A stretch of DNA of 64,000 bases from Lysinibacillus halotolerans. Lineage in GTDB: Bacteria; Bacillota; Bacilli; Bacillales_A; Planococcaceae. Under the pieces are notes generated by a model that was given only the letters and a program-made list of their open reading frames with translations, ran no database searches and was not told the origin of the DNA. Location of the stretch: assembly GCF_003711845.1 (NCBI RefSeq), contig NZ_RHLQ01000004.1:1-64000 (forward strand), written 5' to 3'. The position numbers and the translations under genes were made by a program. This document shows, piece by piece, positions 1-8,335 of the stretch; positions within the stretch are counted from its first letter, which is position 1, and every line of letters begins with the position of its first letter.

Positions 1-63
1 TAAAAATTCTCCCGTTCATAAATAGTATGTTAAGTATAACGGGGTAGTTCATTGAAGAAAATA

Positions 64-114
64 GAAAAACCCCGAATAGGTCCACTTTTTTTAAAGTGTC
101 CACTATTCGGGGTT
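64..114 (-). terminator. terminator of the Fic gene
   Basis: A 12-bp perfect stem (68-79 with 103-114) with an inner AAAGT/ACTTT helix forms a long hairpin. It lies just beyond the Fic stop codon and is followed on the minus strand by a run of T. Confidence 0.8.
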
Positions 115-142
115 CAGTTCACATACGGTACAAAATCCTTTA

Positions 143-724
143 TTATTCATTCAATTTTTCTAGTGAATTATAGATAATTTGTTCAAGCTTTGAATAATTA
201 TATTTGGATTCAATCATTGCTTGTATATATTCTTCTTTTTGCATCTGATTGTAATGCCAAATATACCCTTTTGCTTGAGCCAAATTTTGTATGAATATCC
301 GAAGGGTACGACCATTACCCTCTCGAAATGGATGTAGCATGTTTAATTCTGCTATGTAGTAGGCTAATCGTTTTGCCGCTATCTGAGTGGTCATCCAATC
401 CGATTCATTTTCTAGCTGCTGGAAAATTTCATTAGCCATTGATTCTATGAACTGAAACTGACAGAATCTTGTACTACCCTTTGTTAATTGGACATTACGT
501 ATCTTGCCTGCAAATGTATAAATATCTTGAAATAAATGGTGGTGTAGTTTAACTAAATCATTAAAAGTAAACCCTTGTACTTTATATAGTCCTTGCTCCA
601 ATTGAAATGAACGAATGAAAAAGGCGTATTGCTCGATTTTCTCAAGTTCATCTAAATTTTTGACTTTATGAACACTCTGAGAAAGTAAATAAGTTTCATC
701 TTCATCAAAATTATATTTTCCCAT
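143..724 (-). CDS. Fic/DOC-family protein (probable AMP-transferase toxin)
   Basis: 193 residues with one Fido domain. The Fic motif HPFREGNGRTLRI lies at residues 131-143. His131 would be the catalytic base, Glu135 and Asn137 sit in the anion-binding loop, and two arginines follow. Fic enzymes usually transfer AMP from ATP to a hydroxyl side chain of a target protein; the target here is unknown. No N-terminal or C-terminal inhibitory helix of the (S/T)xxxE(G/N) type is evident, so control by a separate antitoxin is likely. Translation probably depends on the upstream small gene, whose stop codon overlaps this start by 14 bases, because no strong ribosome site precedes the ATG at 724. It is followed by its own terminator. 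Family assignment is secure; toxicity is inferred. Confidence 0.9.
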   Translation of the reverse strand: MGKYNFDEDETYLLSQSVHKVKNLDELEKIEQYAFFIRSFQLEQGLYKVQGFTFNDLVKLHHHLFQDIYTFAGKIRNVQLTKGSTRFCQFQFIESMANEIFQQLENESDWMTTQIAAKRLAYYIAELNMLHPFREGNGRTLRIFIQNLAQAKGYIWHYNQMQKEEYIQAMIESKYNYSKLEQIIYNSLEKLNE

Positions 725-884
725 TATTCAACACATCTCTAATTAGTTTCGGTGTTATCGGTTGGCCAGAATTCACCACTTCCATTGCCTTTTTGGCAAT
801 TATAGGGTCTATAGTGAAATTTTCCAAAGTTAAATTTTTTTCAACTCGTTTATATTCTAAAGAATTTACAGTGATTTTTTTCAT
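711..884 (-). CDS. small protein overlapping the Fic gene (candidate antitoxin)
   Basis: A 57-residue protein starting MKKITVNSLEYKRVEKN and ending IRDVLNNGKI. It has a GGGGTG ribosome site upstream of the ATG at 884. Its last codons overlap the Fic start by 14 bases, the usual layout of a two-gene toxin-antitoxin operon with the antitoxin first. I do not see a clear (S/T)xxxE(G/N) inhibitory helix as in VbhA-type antitoxins, so the mechanism is open. The identity rests on size, position and overlap, not on a recognised domain. Confidence 0.65.
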   Translation of the reverse strand: MKKITVNSLEYKRVEKNLTLENFTIDPIIAKKAMEVVNSGQPITPKLIRDVLNNGKI

Positions 885-922
885 TCTTGCTACACCCCAC
901 CGATTAAAAATTTTTATATAAA

Positions 923-960
923 GAAAAAACAGCTTAGATCATTAATTAGACCAAGCTGCT
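923..960 (-). terminator. tmRNA terminator
   Basis: On the minus strand, the arms AGCAGCTTGG and CTAAGCTG around a short loop are followed by TTTTTTCTTT, about 12 bases past the mature 3' CCA of tmRNA. Confidence 0.75.
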
Positions 961-971
961 ATCATCTTCTA

Positions 972-1324
972 TGGAGACGGCGGGAGTCGAACCCGCGTCC
1001 AGAAACTCCAATACTCAAGCTTCTACGCGTGTAGTTTGCCTACTTACAATTCGCGTGTCATTATGCCGACAAACAGGCGTCCTGCACGCTAGCTTGGAAA
1101 TCTCTTGACGGTGACTCAAGCGGCACCACCGACCGTATCCCACTAAAGTTGAGCCCCACGTTCTCTACATGGGCGATAGAGAGGCGGAGCGCTACGAGAC
1201 TAAGCTGCGTAAGCTAAATTTTGTTGTTTGCCAGTTATTATATAACTTCCGTTGATGACGGAGCCGAGACCTCCGACGCGCAGCTCAAGCTTGAACCATC
1301 CCTGTCGAATCCGTAACGTCCCCC
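972..1324 (-). ncRNA. ssrA: tmRNA (transfer-messenger RNA)
   Basis: The 353-nt minus-strand RNA begins GGGGACGTTACGGATTCGAC and ends with the T-arm and acceptor sequence GGTTCGA...CCGTCTCCA, both diagnostic for tmRNA. The 3' CCA is encoded at 972-974. The resume frame at 1200-1232 reads GKQQNLAYAA followed by TAG, so stalled proteins would receive (A)GKQQNLAYAA, ending in the usual AA degron. This tag is four residues shorter than the B. subtilis tag as I remember it. It rescues stalled ribosomes together with SmpB, encoded just upstream. Confidence 0.97.
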
Positions 1325-1409
1325 TATTATAATAAGGAGATGTGTTTACACACATACGGGAAAAGGCAGTATAAGCTTGTGCCTTAATGCACTGGCAATT
1401 TGTATTCTT

Positions 1410-1438
1410 ATTATAAGATAATTATAGCAAAACTTCAA
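1410..1438 (-). promoter_or_regulatory. sigma-A promoter of ssrA
   Basis: The -35 TTGAAG (1433-1438), a 17-base spacer and -10 TATAAT (1410-1415) predict a start near 1403. That gives an approximately 80-nt leader that would be removed, presumably by RNase P, to make the mature 5' end at 1324. Confidence 0.7.
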
Positions 1439-1495
1439 CACATCTCTTTATTCCTACAGTACCTTTATTAACCAAAGTCCTATAGAACTAGCGAA

Positions 1496-1704
1496 TCTCT
1501 AAAACTGATTCCTCGCTTAAATGCTCGTTACAATTTCCGTTTTGCTTCCGTTCACTCCGCAGAAGAATGAGAACCAACTTTCGTACTCACTTTACCTTAG
1601 AATTGATTCTTCGCTTTAAACGCACGTTCCATTTCACGCTTTGCTTCCGTTCACTCTGTTAACTACGCAGAAGATTATGATTCATCTTTTGTAATCATTT
1701 TAAC
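1496..1704 (-). repeat. two decayed tandem copies of the smpB 3' end
   Basis: Downstream of the smpB stop, the minus strand at about 1597-1650 again encodes [16 protein letters not shown] and a stop, the same tail as smpB itself. A third, more degraded copy at about 1499-1555 reads EAKRK-L-stop-RAFKRG. The sequence between copies is also shared (GCAGAAGA and CACTTTA blocks in plus orientation). The spacings are about 108 and 98 bases, which indicates past tandem duplication of a roughly 100-bp unit covering the gene end. Confidence 0.85.
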
Positions 1705-2172
1705 TTAGAATTGATTTTTTGCTTTAAATGCTCTTTCCATTTCACGCTTAGCTTCTTTTTTCTTCATGTCATCGCGCTTGTCGTAGTTTTTCTTACCTTT
1801 CCCTAGCCCGATTAATAGTTTGGCATAGCCGTCTTTAATGTACATTTTTAATGGAACAATTGTGTAACCATCTTGTTTTGTTAAGCCGATTAATTCATTA
1901 ATTTGCTTTTTATGTAACAGCAATTTACGCACACGAAGTGGATCATGGTTAAAACGGTTTCCTTGATCATATGGACTAATATGCATATTAGAAATCCATG
2001 CTTCGCCGTTTCGAATACGCACGAAGGAATCCTTTAATTGGACTTTTCCTGCGCGGATGGCTTTAATTTCCGTTCCTTGCAACACCATTCCCGCTTCATA
2101 CGTTTCTTCAATAAAGTAATCATGGCCTGCTTTTTTATTTTGTGCTAATACTTTCCCAGTTCCTTTTGCCAT
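1705..2172 (-). CDS. smpB: SsrA-binding protein SmpB
   Basis: 155 residues, the normal length for SmpB. The conserved N-terminal core ([24 protein letters not shown]) and the lysine-rich C-terminal tail that enters the ribosomal decoding centre are present. SmpB binds the tRNA-like part of tmRNA and delivers it to stalled ribosomes. A GGGAGGTG ribosome site precedes the ATG at 2172. It lies about 100 bases after rnr and about 380 bases before tmRNA, the order found in B. subtilis. The last codons are duplicated downstream (see the repeat at 1496-1704); the gene itself is intact. Confidence 0.97.
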   Translation of the reverse strand: MAKGTGKVLAQNKKAGHDYFIEETYEAGMVLQGTEIKAIRAGKVQLKDSFVRIRNGEAWISNMHISPYDQGNRFNHDPLRVRKLLLHKKQINELIGLTKQDGYTIVPLKMYIKDGYAKLLIGLGKGKKNYDKRDDMKKKEAKREMERAFKAKNQF

Positions 2173-2236
2173 AAAAGGACACCTCCCAATCTACCAATAC
2201 CAACAAAGTATACTATCTTTTTAAACAAAATAACGT

Positions 2237-2264
2237 CCAAGTGCAAGCTTTCGCTTACACTTGG
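2237..2264 (-). terminator. terminator or processing hairpin after rnr
   Basis: An 11-of-12 bp stem with a 4-base loop lies 8 bases past the rnr stop. The T-rich stretch that follows on the minus strand is interrupted (ACGTTATTTTGTTT), so read-through into smpB is likely. Confidence 0.6.
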
Positions 2265-2271
2265 GCGATGT

Positions 2272-4641
2272 TTATCGTCTTTTTGATTTTTTCTTTTTCG
2301 ATTTTTTCGCAACGCCTTCGTAAAACTTTTGTTTTTGTTTTACTTTACGTCCGCCTGAAGCTTTTTCATCTTTCCCTCGTCCAGCGCCACCTTTTTCGTT
2401 GCGCTCCTTTTTACCAGGGCGATTACTTCGGCCTTCTCCATCGGCTTTTCTTCCTGCATGAATAACTTTTGGTGCACTTTTTCGCGTTCTGCCACCATAA
2501 GATTTCACCATATCGACGATTTCGAAGTCAACCGATGACTCTTCTATAATAACATTGGATACGCGAACCTTCACTTCATCCCCAATACGGAATTGGCGGT
2601 TCGTATGCTCGCCAATCATCATCATCGAACGTTCATCGAAATGATAATAATCGTCGGTCATATTGCTAATGTGGACAAGTCCTTCAATCGTATTTGGTAA
2701 CTCGACGAAAATACCAAAGTTCGTAATGGAAGAAACAATCCCTTCAAACTCTTCGCCAATTTTATCGGACATGAATTGTGCTTTTTTCAATGCATCCGTA
2801 TCACGCTCTGCATCGACTGCACGGCGTTCCCGTTCGGAAGTATGATCCGCAATTTCATCCATTACTTGTGCCCATTTGAAAGTAGTTTCCTTCGATACAT
2901 CCCCTTCAACTAAATACGTACGGATTAAGCGGTGAACGATTAAGTCCGGATAACGTCGGATTGGTGATGTGAAATGGGTATAGAAATCCGTCGATAAACC
3001 GAAGTGACCAATCGATTCTGGATAATATTTCGCCTGTTGCATCGAACGTAATAACATTGTTGAAATAACCGGCTCTTCTGGCATTCCTTCAATTGCCGTA
3101 ATAATATCTTGTAACGCTTTTGGATGAACCGAATTTCCTGTTCCTTTAACAACTAAACCGAAATTCGTGACGAATTCAAAGAAGCGTTGTAATTTTTCTG
3201 GTTTTGGATCTTCGTGAATCCGATATAAAAACGGCACTTGCATCCAATGGAAATGTTCGGCAACTGTCTCATTCGCTGCTAACATGAACTCTTCGATTAA
3301 CCGTTCAGATACTGTGCGCTCACGAATAACGATATCCGTAGGCCAGCCATCTTCATCTACTAGCACTTTCGACTCTTTAAAATCAAAGTCAATCGCACCG
3401 CGCTCCATTCGTTTGTTCCGTAAAATGGCAGCGAGATCTTTCATATCTTGAAACATCGGCACAAGCTTTTCATATCGTTTAATTAGCTCTTCGTCTTCTT
3501 CTTCCAAAATTTTATACACATCGGAATAAGTCATTCGTTCCGTCGTTTTAATGACACTTTGGAAAATTTCATGTTCAATGACTTGTCCGTTTTGGTCAAT
3601 AATCATTTCACAAGACAAAGTTAAACGATCCACTTGCGGATTCAATGAACAAATACCATTGGATAATCGGTGAGGAATCATTGGAATCACTCGGTCTGTT
3701 AAATAAACACTCGTTGCCCGTTCATAAGCTTCCGTATCGATAATGGAACCTTCTGTTACGTAATAACTAACGTCGGCAATATGAACGCCTAGTTTATACG
3801 TACCATCTTCCAACTTCGTAACGGTTACAGCATCGTCCAAGTCTTTTGCATCGGCGCCGTCAATCGTCACAATCGTTTCGTTCCGTAAATCACGACGACC
3901 GACTAAATCCGCCTCCGTAATTTCATCTGGCACTTCTCCAGCAGCCTCTACTACTTCTGGTGGAAACTCAGGTGGAATGCCATGTTTATAAAGAATCGAT
4001 AAAATATCGACACCTGGATCATTTTTATGACCTAAAATTTTCGTAACCATTCCTGTTGCCGATTTAATATCATCTGGCCAATTCGTAATTTCCACAACGA
4101 CTTTATGGCCATCTACAGCCCCCAAGGAATCCTCTTTCGTTACGAAAATATCCATGTTTAACTTTTTATCATCTGTTACGACAAAACCAAAGCCTCTGTT
4201 TGCTTGATATGTACCAACAAATGTCGTTTTACTACGTTCAATTACTTTTGTAACGGTACCTTCTCTTCTGTCTCCCGATGATTCTTTTAATACACGAATT
4301 AAGACGATATCTCCGTTTAATGCGCCATTGACTTCATGGGGTGGAATAAAAATATCATCCATGCCTTCTTCATCTGGCGTCACGAAACCGAAGCCTTTTG
4401 CATGACCGATGAATTTCCCTCGAAGTAAGTTCATCCGTTCTGGCAATCCGTAACGATTTGAACGGGAACGTACGATTAACCCTTCATCTTCCATGCGGAC
4501 AAGCATTTTCACTAGCTCTTTAAATTCGTCCGCATCTTCTAATTCAAGCAGCTCTTCCAGTTCATCCACCTTTAGTGGTTTATAATCATCTTGCTTCATT
4601 AACTGTAATAGACGCTCTTGTAATTCATTACTTTGTGTCAT
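2272..4641 (-). CDS. rnr: ribonuclease R
   Basis: 789 residues, a processive 3'-5' exoribonuclease of the RNB family that degrades structured RNA and works with SmpB-tmRNA. Domains in order: an N-terminal helix-turn-helix-like segment (about 1-65), two cold-shock domains ([15 protein letters not shown] near 80, and a second containing [11 protein letters not shown]), the RNB catalytic domain with the acidic cluster in [12 protein letters not shown] near 260-275, an S1 domain (about 628-708) and a long lysine/glycine-rich basic tail. Ribosome site AAAGGAGGG precedes the ATG at 4641. It lies 48 bases after the carboxylesterase gene, so co-transcription is likely. Confidence 0.97.
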   Translation of the reverse strand: MTQSNELQERLLQLMKQDDYKPLKVDELEELLELEDADEFKELVKMLVRMEDEGLIVRSRSNRYGLPERMNLLRGKFIGHAKGFGFVTPDEEGMDDIFIPPHEVNGALNGDIVLIRVLKESSGDRREGTVTKVIERSKTTFVGTYQANRGFGFVVTDDKKLNMDIFVTKEDSLGAVDGHKVVVEITNWPDDIKSATGMVTKILGHKNDPGVDILSILYKHGIPPEFPPEVVEAAGEVPDEITEADLVGRRDLRNETIVTIDGADAKDLDDAVTVTKLEDGTYKLGVHIADVSYYVTEGSIIDTEAYERATSVYLTDRVIPMIPHRLSNGICSLNPQVDRLTLSCEMIIDQNGQVIEHEIFQSVIKTTERMTYSDVYKILEEEDEELIKRYEKLVPMFQDMKDLAAILRNKRMERGAIDFDFKESKVLVDEDGWPTDIVIRERTVSERLIEEFMLAANETVAEHFHWMQVPFLYRIHEDPKPEKLQRFFEFVTNFGLVVKGTGNSVHPKALQDIITAIEGMPEEPVISTMLLRSMQQAKYYPESIGHFGLSTDFYTHFTSPIRRYPDLIVHRLIRTYLVEGDVSKETTFKWAQVMDEIADHTSERERRAVDAERDTDALKKAQFMSDKIGEEFEGIVSSITNFGIFVELPNTIEGLVHISNMTDDYYHFDERSMMMIGEHTNRQFRIGDEVKVRVSNVIIEESSVDFEIVDMVKSYGGRTRKSAPKVIHAGRKADGEGRSNRPGKKERNEKGGAGRGKDEKASGGRKVKQKQKFYEGVAKKSKKKKSKRR

Positions 4642-4689
4642 ATAATTTCCCTCCTTTTTGCAATACTAAATACAATGCTGGGTTTACGG

Positions 4690-5436
4690 TTAGTCTTCCC
4701 AATCCAGTGATTGTAAAAATTCATAAACCGTTTCGTGTAGCAACGCTTTTTCTTTATCTAATGTAATAACGTGCCCTGAATGCTCAAACCATTTGATTTC
4801 TTTTCTTAAGGATTCCACTTCATCATAAATAATATGAGCAGAATTCGGGTCAATAATTTCATCATTTTTTGATTGTACGACGAGAATCGGTGCATAAACC
4901 ATATCTAACTCAGATCGAACACTTTCGACAAGTTGTTTTAGTTCCGATAACGACGGCATTCCCTGTTGACGAATCGATTCTACTTCCTGTTCGATGACTG
5001 CTTCGTCTTTTCCTTCAAAACGTTTAAAGTCGCCAGCATATTTTAAAACGCCATCAAACATTTTTTCCGTTGTTCTCATGACCATTGGCGAACACATCGT
5101 TACAATTCCCTTCACAGGTGTTGATAAACTTAATTTTAATGAAAAGACGCCACCTAATGATAAACCGACGACAGCGATTTTTTCGTAGCCTGCCTCTTTT
5201 AATGTGTTATATCCTTTTACAACATCTTGCCACCAATCCTCTGGCGATGTTTCGATTAACTGTTCAGGTGGTACGCCGTGACCTTTATAATGGGGAGCAT
5301 GGCTTGTATAACCTTTCTTTTCTAAAAACCTTCCGAGCATCCGAACGTCTGAAGAACTGCCTGTAAAACCGTGTAATAATAGTACGGCCCGTTCCCCTGC
5401 TTTAAAGAAAAATGGTTTTATTTCAGCATTACGCAT
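4690..5436 (-). CDS. yvaK: carboxylesterase, Est30/YvaK type
   Basis: 248 residues, the exact size class of the Geobacillus Est30 esterase and B. subtilis YvaK. This alpha/beta hydrolase has an oxyanion HGFTGSS motif near residue 23, a nucleophile elbow GLSLGG near 94, and a late acid and histidine ([17 protein letters not shown]). The family hydrolyses short-chain carboxyl esters in the cytoplasm; the natural substrate is unknown. Ribosome site TTGGAGG precedes the ATG. Its position between secG and rnr is conserved across Bacillus. Confidence 0.93.
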   Translation of the reverse strand: MRNAEIKPFFFKAGERAVLLLHGFTGSSSDVRMLGRFLEKKGYTSHAPHYKGHGVPPEQLIETSPEDWWQDVVKGYNTLKEAGYEKIAVVGLSLGGVFSLKLSLSTPVKGIVTMCSPMVMRTTEKMFDGVLKYAGDFKRFEGKDEAVIEQEVESIRQQGMPSLSELKQLVESVRSELDMVYAPILVVQSKNDEIIDPNSAHIIYDEVESLRKEIKWFEHSGHVITLDKEKALLHETVYEFLQSLDWED

Positions 5437-5497
5437 ATGAAATCCTCCAAAAAATAGTTACGTATACATATTCTGTACATCTCATATTATAAATTAA

Positions 5498-5525
5498 AAC
5501 GCCTAACCATTCTCGGTTAGGCGTT
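5498..5525 (-). terminator. terminator of secG
   Basis: An 11-bp perfect stem (5498-5508 with 5515-5525) with a 6-base loop is followed on the minus strand by TTTTAATTTAT. It partly separates secG from yvaK-rnr. Confidence 0.85.
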
Positions 5526-5599
5526 GGATAATGTAAATTAAATTCATTTATTTCTAATAGGATTGGCGAAAATTTCACCATTTAATCATGTACAATCGA

Positions 5600-5827
5600 T
5601 TAAATTTTCACAATCACTAAAGCTAAAATGAAAAACAATACGGCAAGAACAATCGTTATTCTATGTAAAATTAAATCCATTCCTCTTGCTTTTTGTTTAC
5701 CGAAAAGTTGCTCAGCTCCACCCGAGATGGCACCTGATAAGCCTGTACTTTTACCTGATTGTAGTAATACGATCACGATTAAAGCAACGCTTACGATAAT
5801 CAATAATGTTAGTAACAAAGTATGCAT
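5600..5827 (-). CDS. secG: protein translocase subunit SecG
   Basis: 75 residues with two membrane segments (about 3-22 and 52-72) joined by the conserved cytoplasmic loop [19 protein letters not shown] and FGKQKARG. SecG joins SecY and SecE in the protein-conducting channel and helps SecA-driven export. A strong CAGGAGGTGG ribosome site precedes the ATG at 5827. It has its own promoter and a downstream terminator, and stands first in the secG-yvaK-rnr-smpB-ssrA group. Confidence 0.97.
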   Translation of the reverse strand: MHTLLLTLLIIVSVALIVIVLLQSGKSTGLSGAISGGAEQLFGKQKARGMDLILHRITIVLAVLFFILALVIVKI

Positions 5828-5865
5828 AACTCCACCTCCTGAAATAGAAACTTCACAACATAGTC

Positions 5866-5894
5866 AGTATAGCAAAATTCCACTAAAGATACAA
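5866..5894 (-). promoter_or_regulatory. sigma-A promoter of secG
   Basis: TTGTAT (5889-5894), a 17-base spacer and TATACT (5866-5871) lie about 40 bases upstream of the secG start. The remaining 5895-6116 part of this intergenic stretch shows nothing convincing beyond AT-rich sequence. Confidence 0.7.
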
Positions 5895-6116
5895 TATTCA
5901 GACGGAAAATGGTTGGTATAATTTAGTATTCAATAGAAATCTTTCAAAACGGTGTTAGTTTTAATTTGAATGTAAATCTATGAAATTAGGATGATGCCGC
6001 CTTTATTCATATTAAGAAAACGCTTTACTGATTTCTATCATTTTTTCTCTTTTATTCTACATTTTTATACTTTTTTTCTCACTTAACGACAATTATTCTT
6101 ATTTTTCAGAATTTTA

Positions 6117-6145
6117 TTGTAATTATGAAAATATTCTTTTAGAAT
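6117..6145 (+). promoter_or_regulatory. sigma-A promoter of the BASS transporter gene
   Basis: TTGTAA (6117-6122), a 17-base spacer and TAGAAT (6140-6145) lie 34 bases upstream of the start codon. Confidence 0.6.
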
Positions 6146-6179
6146 GATACCCATTCAATAGAAAAGGGGTAACACGAAT

Positions 6180-7133
6180 ATGAACGCTTTACAAAAAATT
6201 GGGAAATTTGCCGGAAATACTTTTGCCCTTTGGGTTTTAGTAGCTGCCGGATTAGCCCTTTGGATGCCAAATAATTTTACATGGCTTGGTAATTATATAA
6301 CGCCATTACTCGGCATTGTCATGTTTGGGATGGGGATGACGTTAAAAGTTGAAGATTTTAAACTCATTATGAAAGAACCAAAAGGGGTATTAATTGGGAT
6401 TGTGTCCCAGTTCGTTATTATGCCATCCTTAGCTTTTGCTTTAGCCAAACTATTCCAACTACAACCGGAAGTTGCCGTTGGAGTCATTTTAGTCGGTTGT
6501 TGTCCTGGAGGTACATCTTCCAACGTTATGACGTTCTTATCGAAAGGAAATACGGCCTTATCTGTTACGATTACTTCCTTTACAACATTATTAGCACCAT
6601 TAGTCACACCTGCTTTAATTTATTTACTCGCTAGTGAATGGTTACCGGTATCATTCTCAGCTATGTTTATGTCGGTTGTACAAGTTGTCTTAATTCCGAT
6701 TATTTTAGGGATTATTGCTCAATTCGTCTTTAAACCACTTGTGGCAAAAAGTGTAGACATTTTACCGACTGTTTCGGTTATTGCGATTGTATTAATTGTT
6801 GCTGCTGTCGTAAGTGGTAGCCGCGACAAAATTTTAGAAACGGGGCTACTTATTTTCGCAGTAGTCATTCTCCATAACGGGCTTGGTTATTTATTTGGCT
6901 ATTTAATTGGGAAACTATTCAAAATGAAATATGAAGATAAAAAAGCGATTTCCATCGAAGTGGGAATGCAAAATTCCGGTTTAGGCGCCCAATTAGCTAT
7001 GGCCCACTTTAATCCGGTTTCTGCCGTACCGAGTGCCATCTTTAGTTTCTGGCACAACATTTCCGGACCAATTTTAGCCACTTATTGGAGTTCGAGGGCT
7101 TCGAAAATGGCGAAGGAAGAAGAAAATAAATAA
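6180..7133 (+). CDS. bile acid:sodium symporter (BASS) family transporter
   Basis: 317 residues with about nine to ten membrane segments. Family marks are GMGMTLKVEDFK near residue 50, the GCCPGGTSSNVMTFLSKGN stretch near 105-124 that helps form the substrate and sodium site, and EVGMQNSGLGAQLA near 260. It resembles B. subtilis YocS. Bacterial members carry organic anions such as pantoate or keto acids with sodium; the substrate cannot be read from sequence. Ribosome site AAAAGGGG precedes the ATG. It is a single-gene unit with its own promoter and terminator. Confidence 0.9.
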   Translation: MNALQKIGKFAGNTFALWVLVAAGLALWMPNNFTWLGNYITPLLGIVMFGMGMTLKVEDFKLIMKEPKGVLIGIVSQFVIMPSLAFALAKLFQLQPEVAVGVILVGCCPGGTSSNVMTFLSKGNTALSVTITSFTTLLAPLVTPALIYLLASEWLPVSFSAMFMSVVQVVLIPIILGIIAQFVFKPLVAKSVDILPTVSVIAIVLIVAAVVSGSRDKILETGLLIFAVVILHNGLGYLFGYLIGKLFKMKYEDKKAISIEVGMQNSGLGAQLAMAHFNPVSAVPSAIFSFWHNISGPILATYWSSRASKMAKEEENK

Positions 7134-7145
7134 CTAAACACAATG

Positions 7146-7173
7146 AAAGGGTGGATACAATCTCCACCCTTTT
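7146..7173 (+). terminator. terminator of the BASS transporter gene
   Basis: A 10-bp perfect stem AAAGGGTGGA/TCCACCCTTT with a 7-base loop and trailing TTTT, ending just before the convergent DMT gene. Confidence 0.88.
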
Positions 7174-7175
7174 TG

Positions 7176-8117
7176 TTATGACGATGATGTGGCCTTTTCA
7201 CTAAAAGTTTCGGCGACGTTCTGTTGTTTTCGTTTTTTCAACCATTCCTCTACTCCACCGGTGCCAATTAAAACACCGATCACAATAAGGAAACATCCGA
7301 TAATTTGAGAAACATGAATTTCTTCCCCTAAAATAAGGACAGATGCGATTAAAGCGAAAATCGTACTTAAATTATTAAAAATGGCCGTTTCGGCAGTACC
7401 GATCCGTTTAATCATCGAATTAAATAAACTGTGTCCCACAGCTGTGGCAAATACAGCAGAAAATAAAAAGATTCCCCATAAAGTTATATCAATTTCGGCA
7501 AAACGGATAAATCCTTTCGGCGTCATCACGAAAGTAAATAAAACGAGTAACAGGGAGCCGATTGTTAACATATAGGCCGTTACAACAAGGGGCGGTATCG
7601 TTAACGTAATACGACGAATGATAAAAAAACTAAAAGCTTGAACAATAATGGAAGCTAATACATAAAAATCACCCGTAACAAGATTCGTGACAGCTGACAT
7701 GTCATCGACTACTGCGACCATAATGCCGATAAACCCTATCACAAATCCAATGAAACGCAACACCGTTAGTGAAGTCGACCTTGTCGCTACAGCGATAATC
7801 GCGGTAATTAACGGTGCTAAACCTAATATAAGCGAGGATTTGATGGCAGTCGTTTCGAATAATCCAGTCGCTAACAATGAATGGTGAGCAATGACCCCTA
7901 GTAAACTCGCTAATAAAAGAAACTTCCACGGCATTTCTTTATAAATCATTTTCTTTTTCATCACGAGTAAAATAAGAAACAACGTTATTCCAGCAATGAA
8001 GATACGTGTTCCTTGCATAACCAACGGAGGGATTTCTACAAGGAGCAATTTTAACAGGGATACATTAATCCCCCAAAGAAACATCGTTAACACCATAATT
8101 GAATAAACTTTAAGCAC
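7176..8117 (-). CDS. DMT-superfamily transporter (EamA domains)
   Basis: 313 residues with ten predicted membrane helices in two EamA repeats (about 8-140 and 152-290) and a short charged cytoplasmic tail. Second-repeat marks include GHSLFNSMIKRIGTAETAIF and ILGEEIHVSQIIGCFLIVIGV. The family exports or imports metabolites such as amino acids; the substrate is unknown. The likely start is the GTG at 8117 behind GGGGGAG. It stands alone and convergent with the BASS transporter gene. Confidence 0.88.
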   Translation of the reverse strand: MLKVYSIMVLTMFLWGINVSLLKLLLVEIPPLVMQGTRIFIAGITLFLILLVMKKKMIYKEMPWKFLLLASLLGVIAHHSLLATGLFETTAIKSSLILGLAPLITAIIAVATRSTSLTVLRFIGFVIGFIGIMVAVVDDMSAVTNLVTGDFYVLASIIVQAFSFFIIRRITLTIPPLVVTAYMLTIGSLLLVLFTFVMTPKGFIRFAEIDITLWGIFLFSAVFATAVGHSLFNSMIKRIGTAETAIFNNLSTIFALIASVLILGEEIHVSQIIGCFLIVIGVLIGTGGVEEWLKKRKQQNVAETFSEKATSSS

Positions 8118-8281
8118 AGTACTCCCCCTTTTGAATAGAGGTTTCCCTCTTTGACCATTTGTGGTTCCGGTTCCACCATATTAGGGACTTTGAAGCACCT
8201 TTCTCTCCCCTAACAAGATTATAATATAATCATAGCGTTATTCGAACCGGAATTTGTAGAAAAGTCAGAAAGATTGCGAAT

Positions 8282-8330
8282 AAAAAAAGGCTGTTAGCAG
8301 AAAGTATGACGACTTTCTGAAACAGCTTTT
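8282..8330 (-). terminator. terminator of the leucine-degradation operon
   Basis: A long hairpin (8290-8305 with 8312-8326, small internal mismatch) ends on the minus strand in CCTTTTTTTATT, directly after the last gene of the operon. Confidence 0.88.
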
Positions 8331-8335
8331 TAAAT

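Noticed and set aside
1480-1740. Short regularly spaced repeats considered as a CRISPR array
   Set aside because: The repeats are diverged copies of smpB coding sequence, not identical palindromic repeats, and no cas genes are present.
2940-3152. Minus-strand frame inside rnr and many similar frames opposite long genes
   Set aside because: They are out-of-frame shadows of well-supported genes with no ribosome sites or family motifs.
6013-6028. cre-like sequence AGAAAACGCTTTAC upstream of the BASS transporter gene
   Set aside because: At least three mismatches to the CcpA consensus at important outer positions, and it lies far upstream of the promoter.
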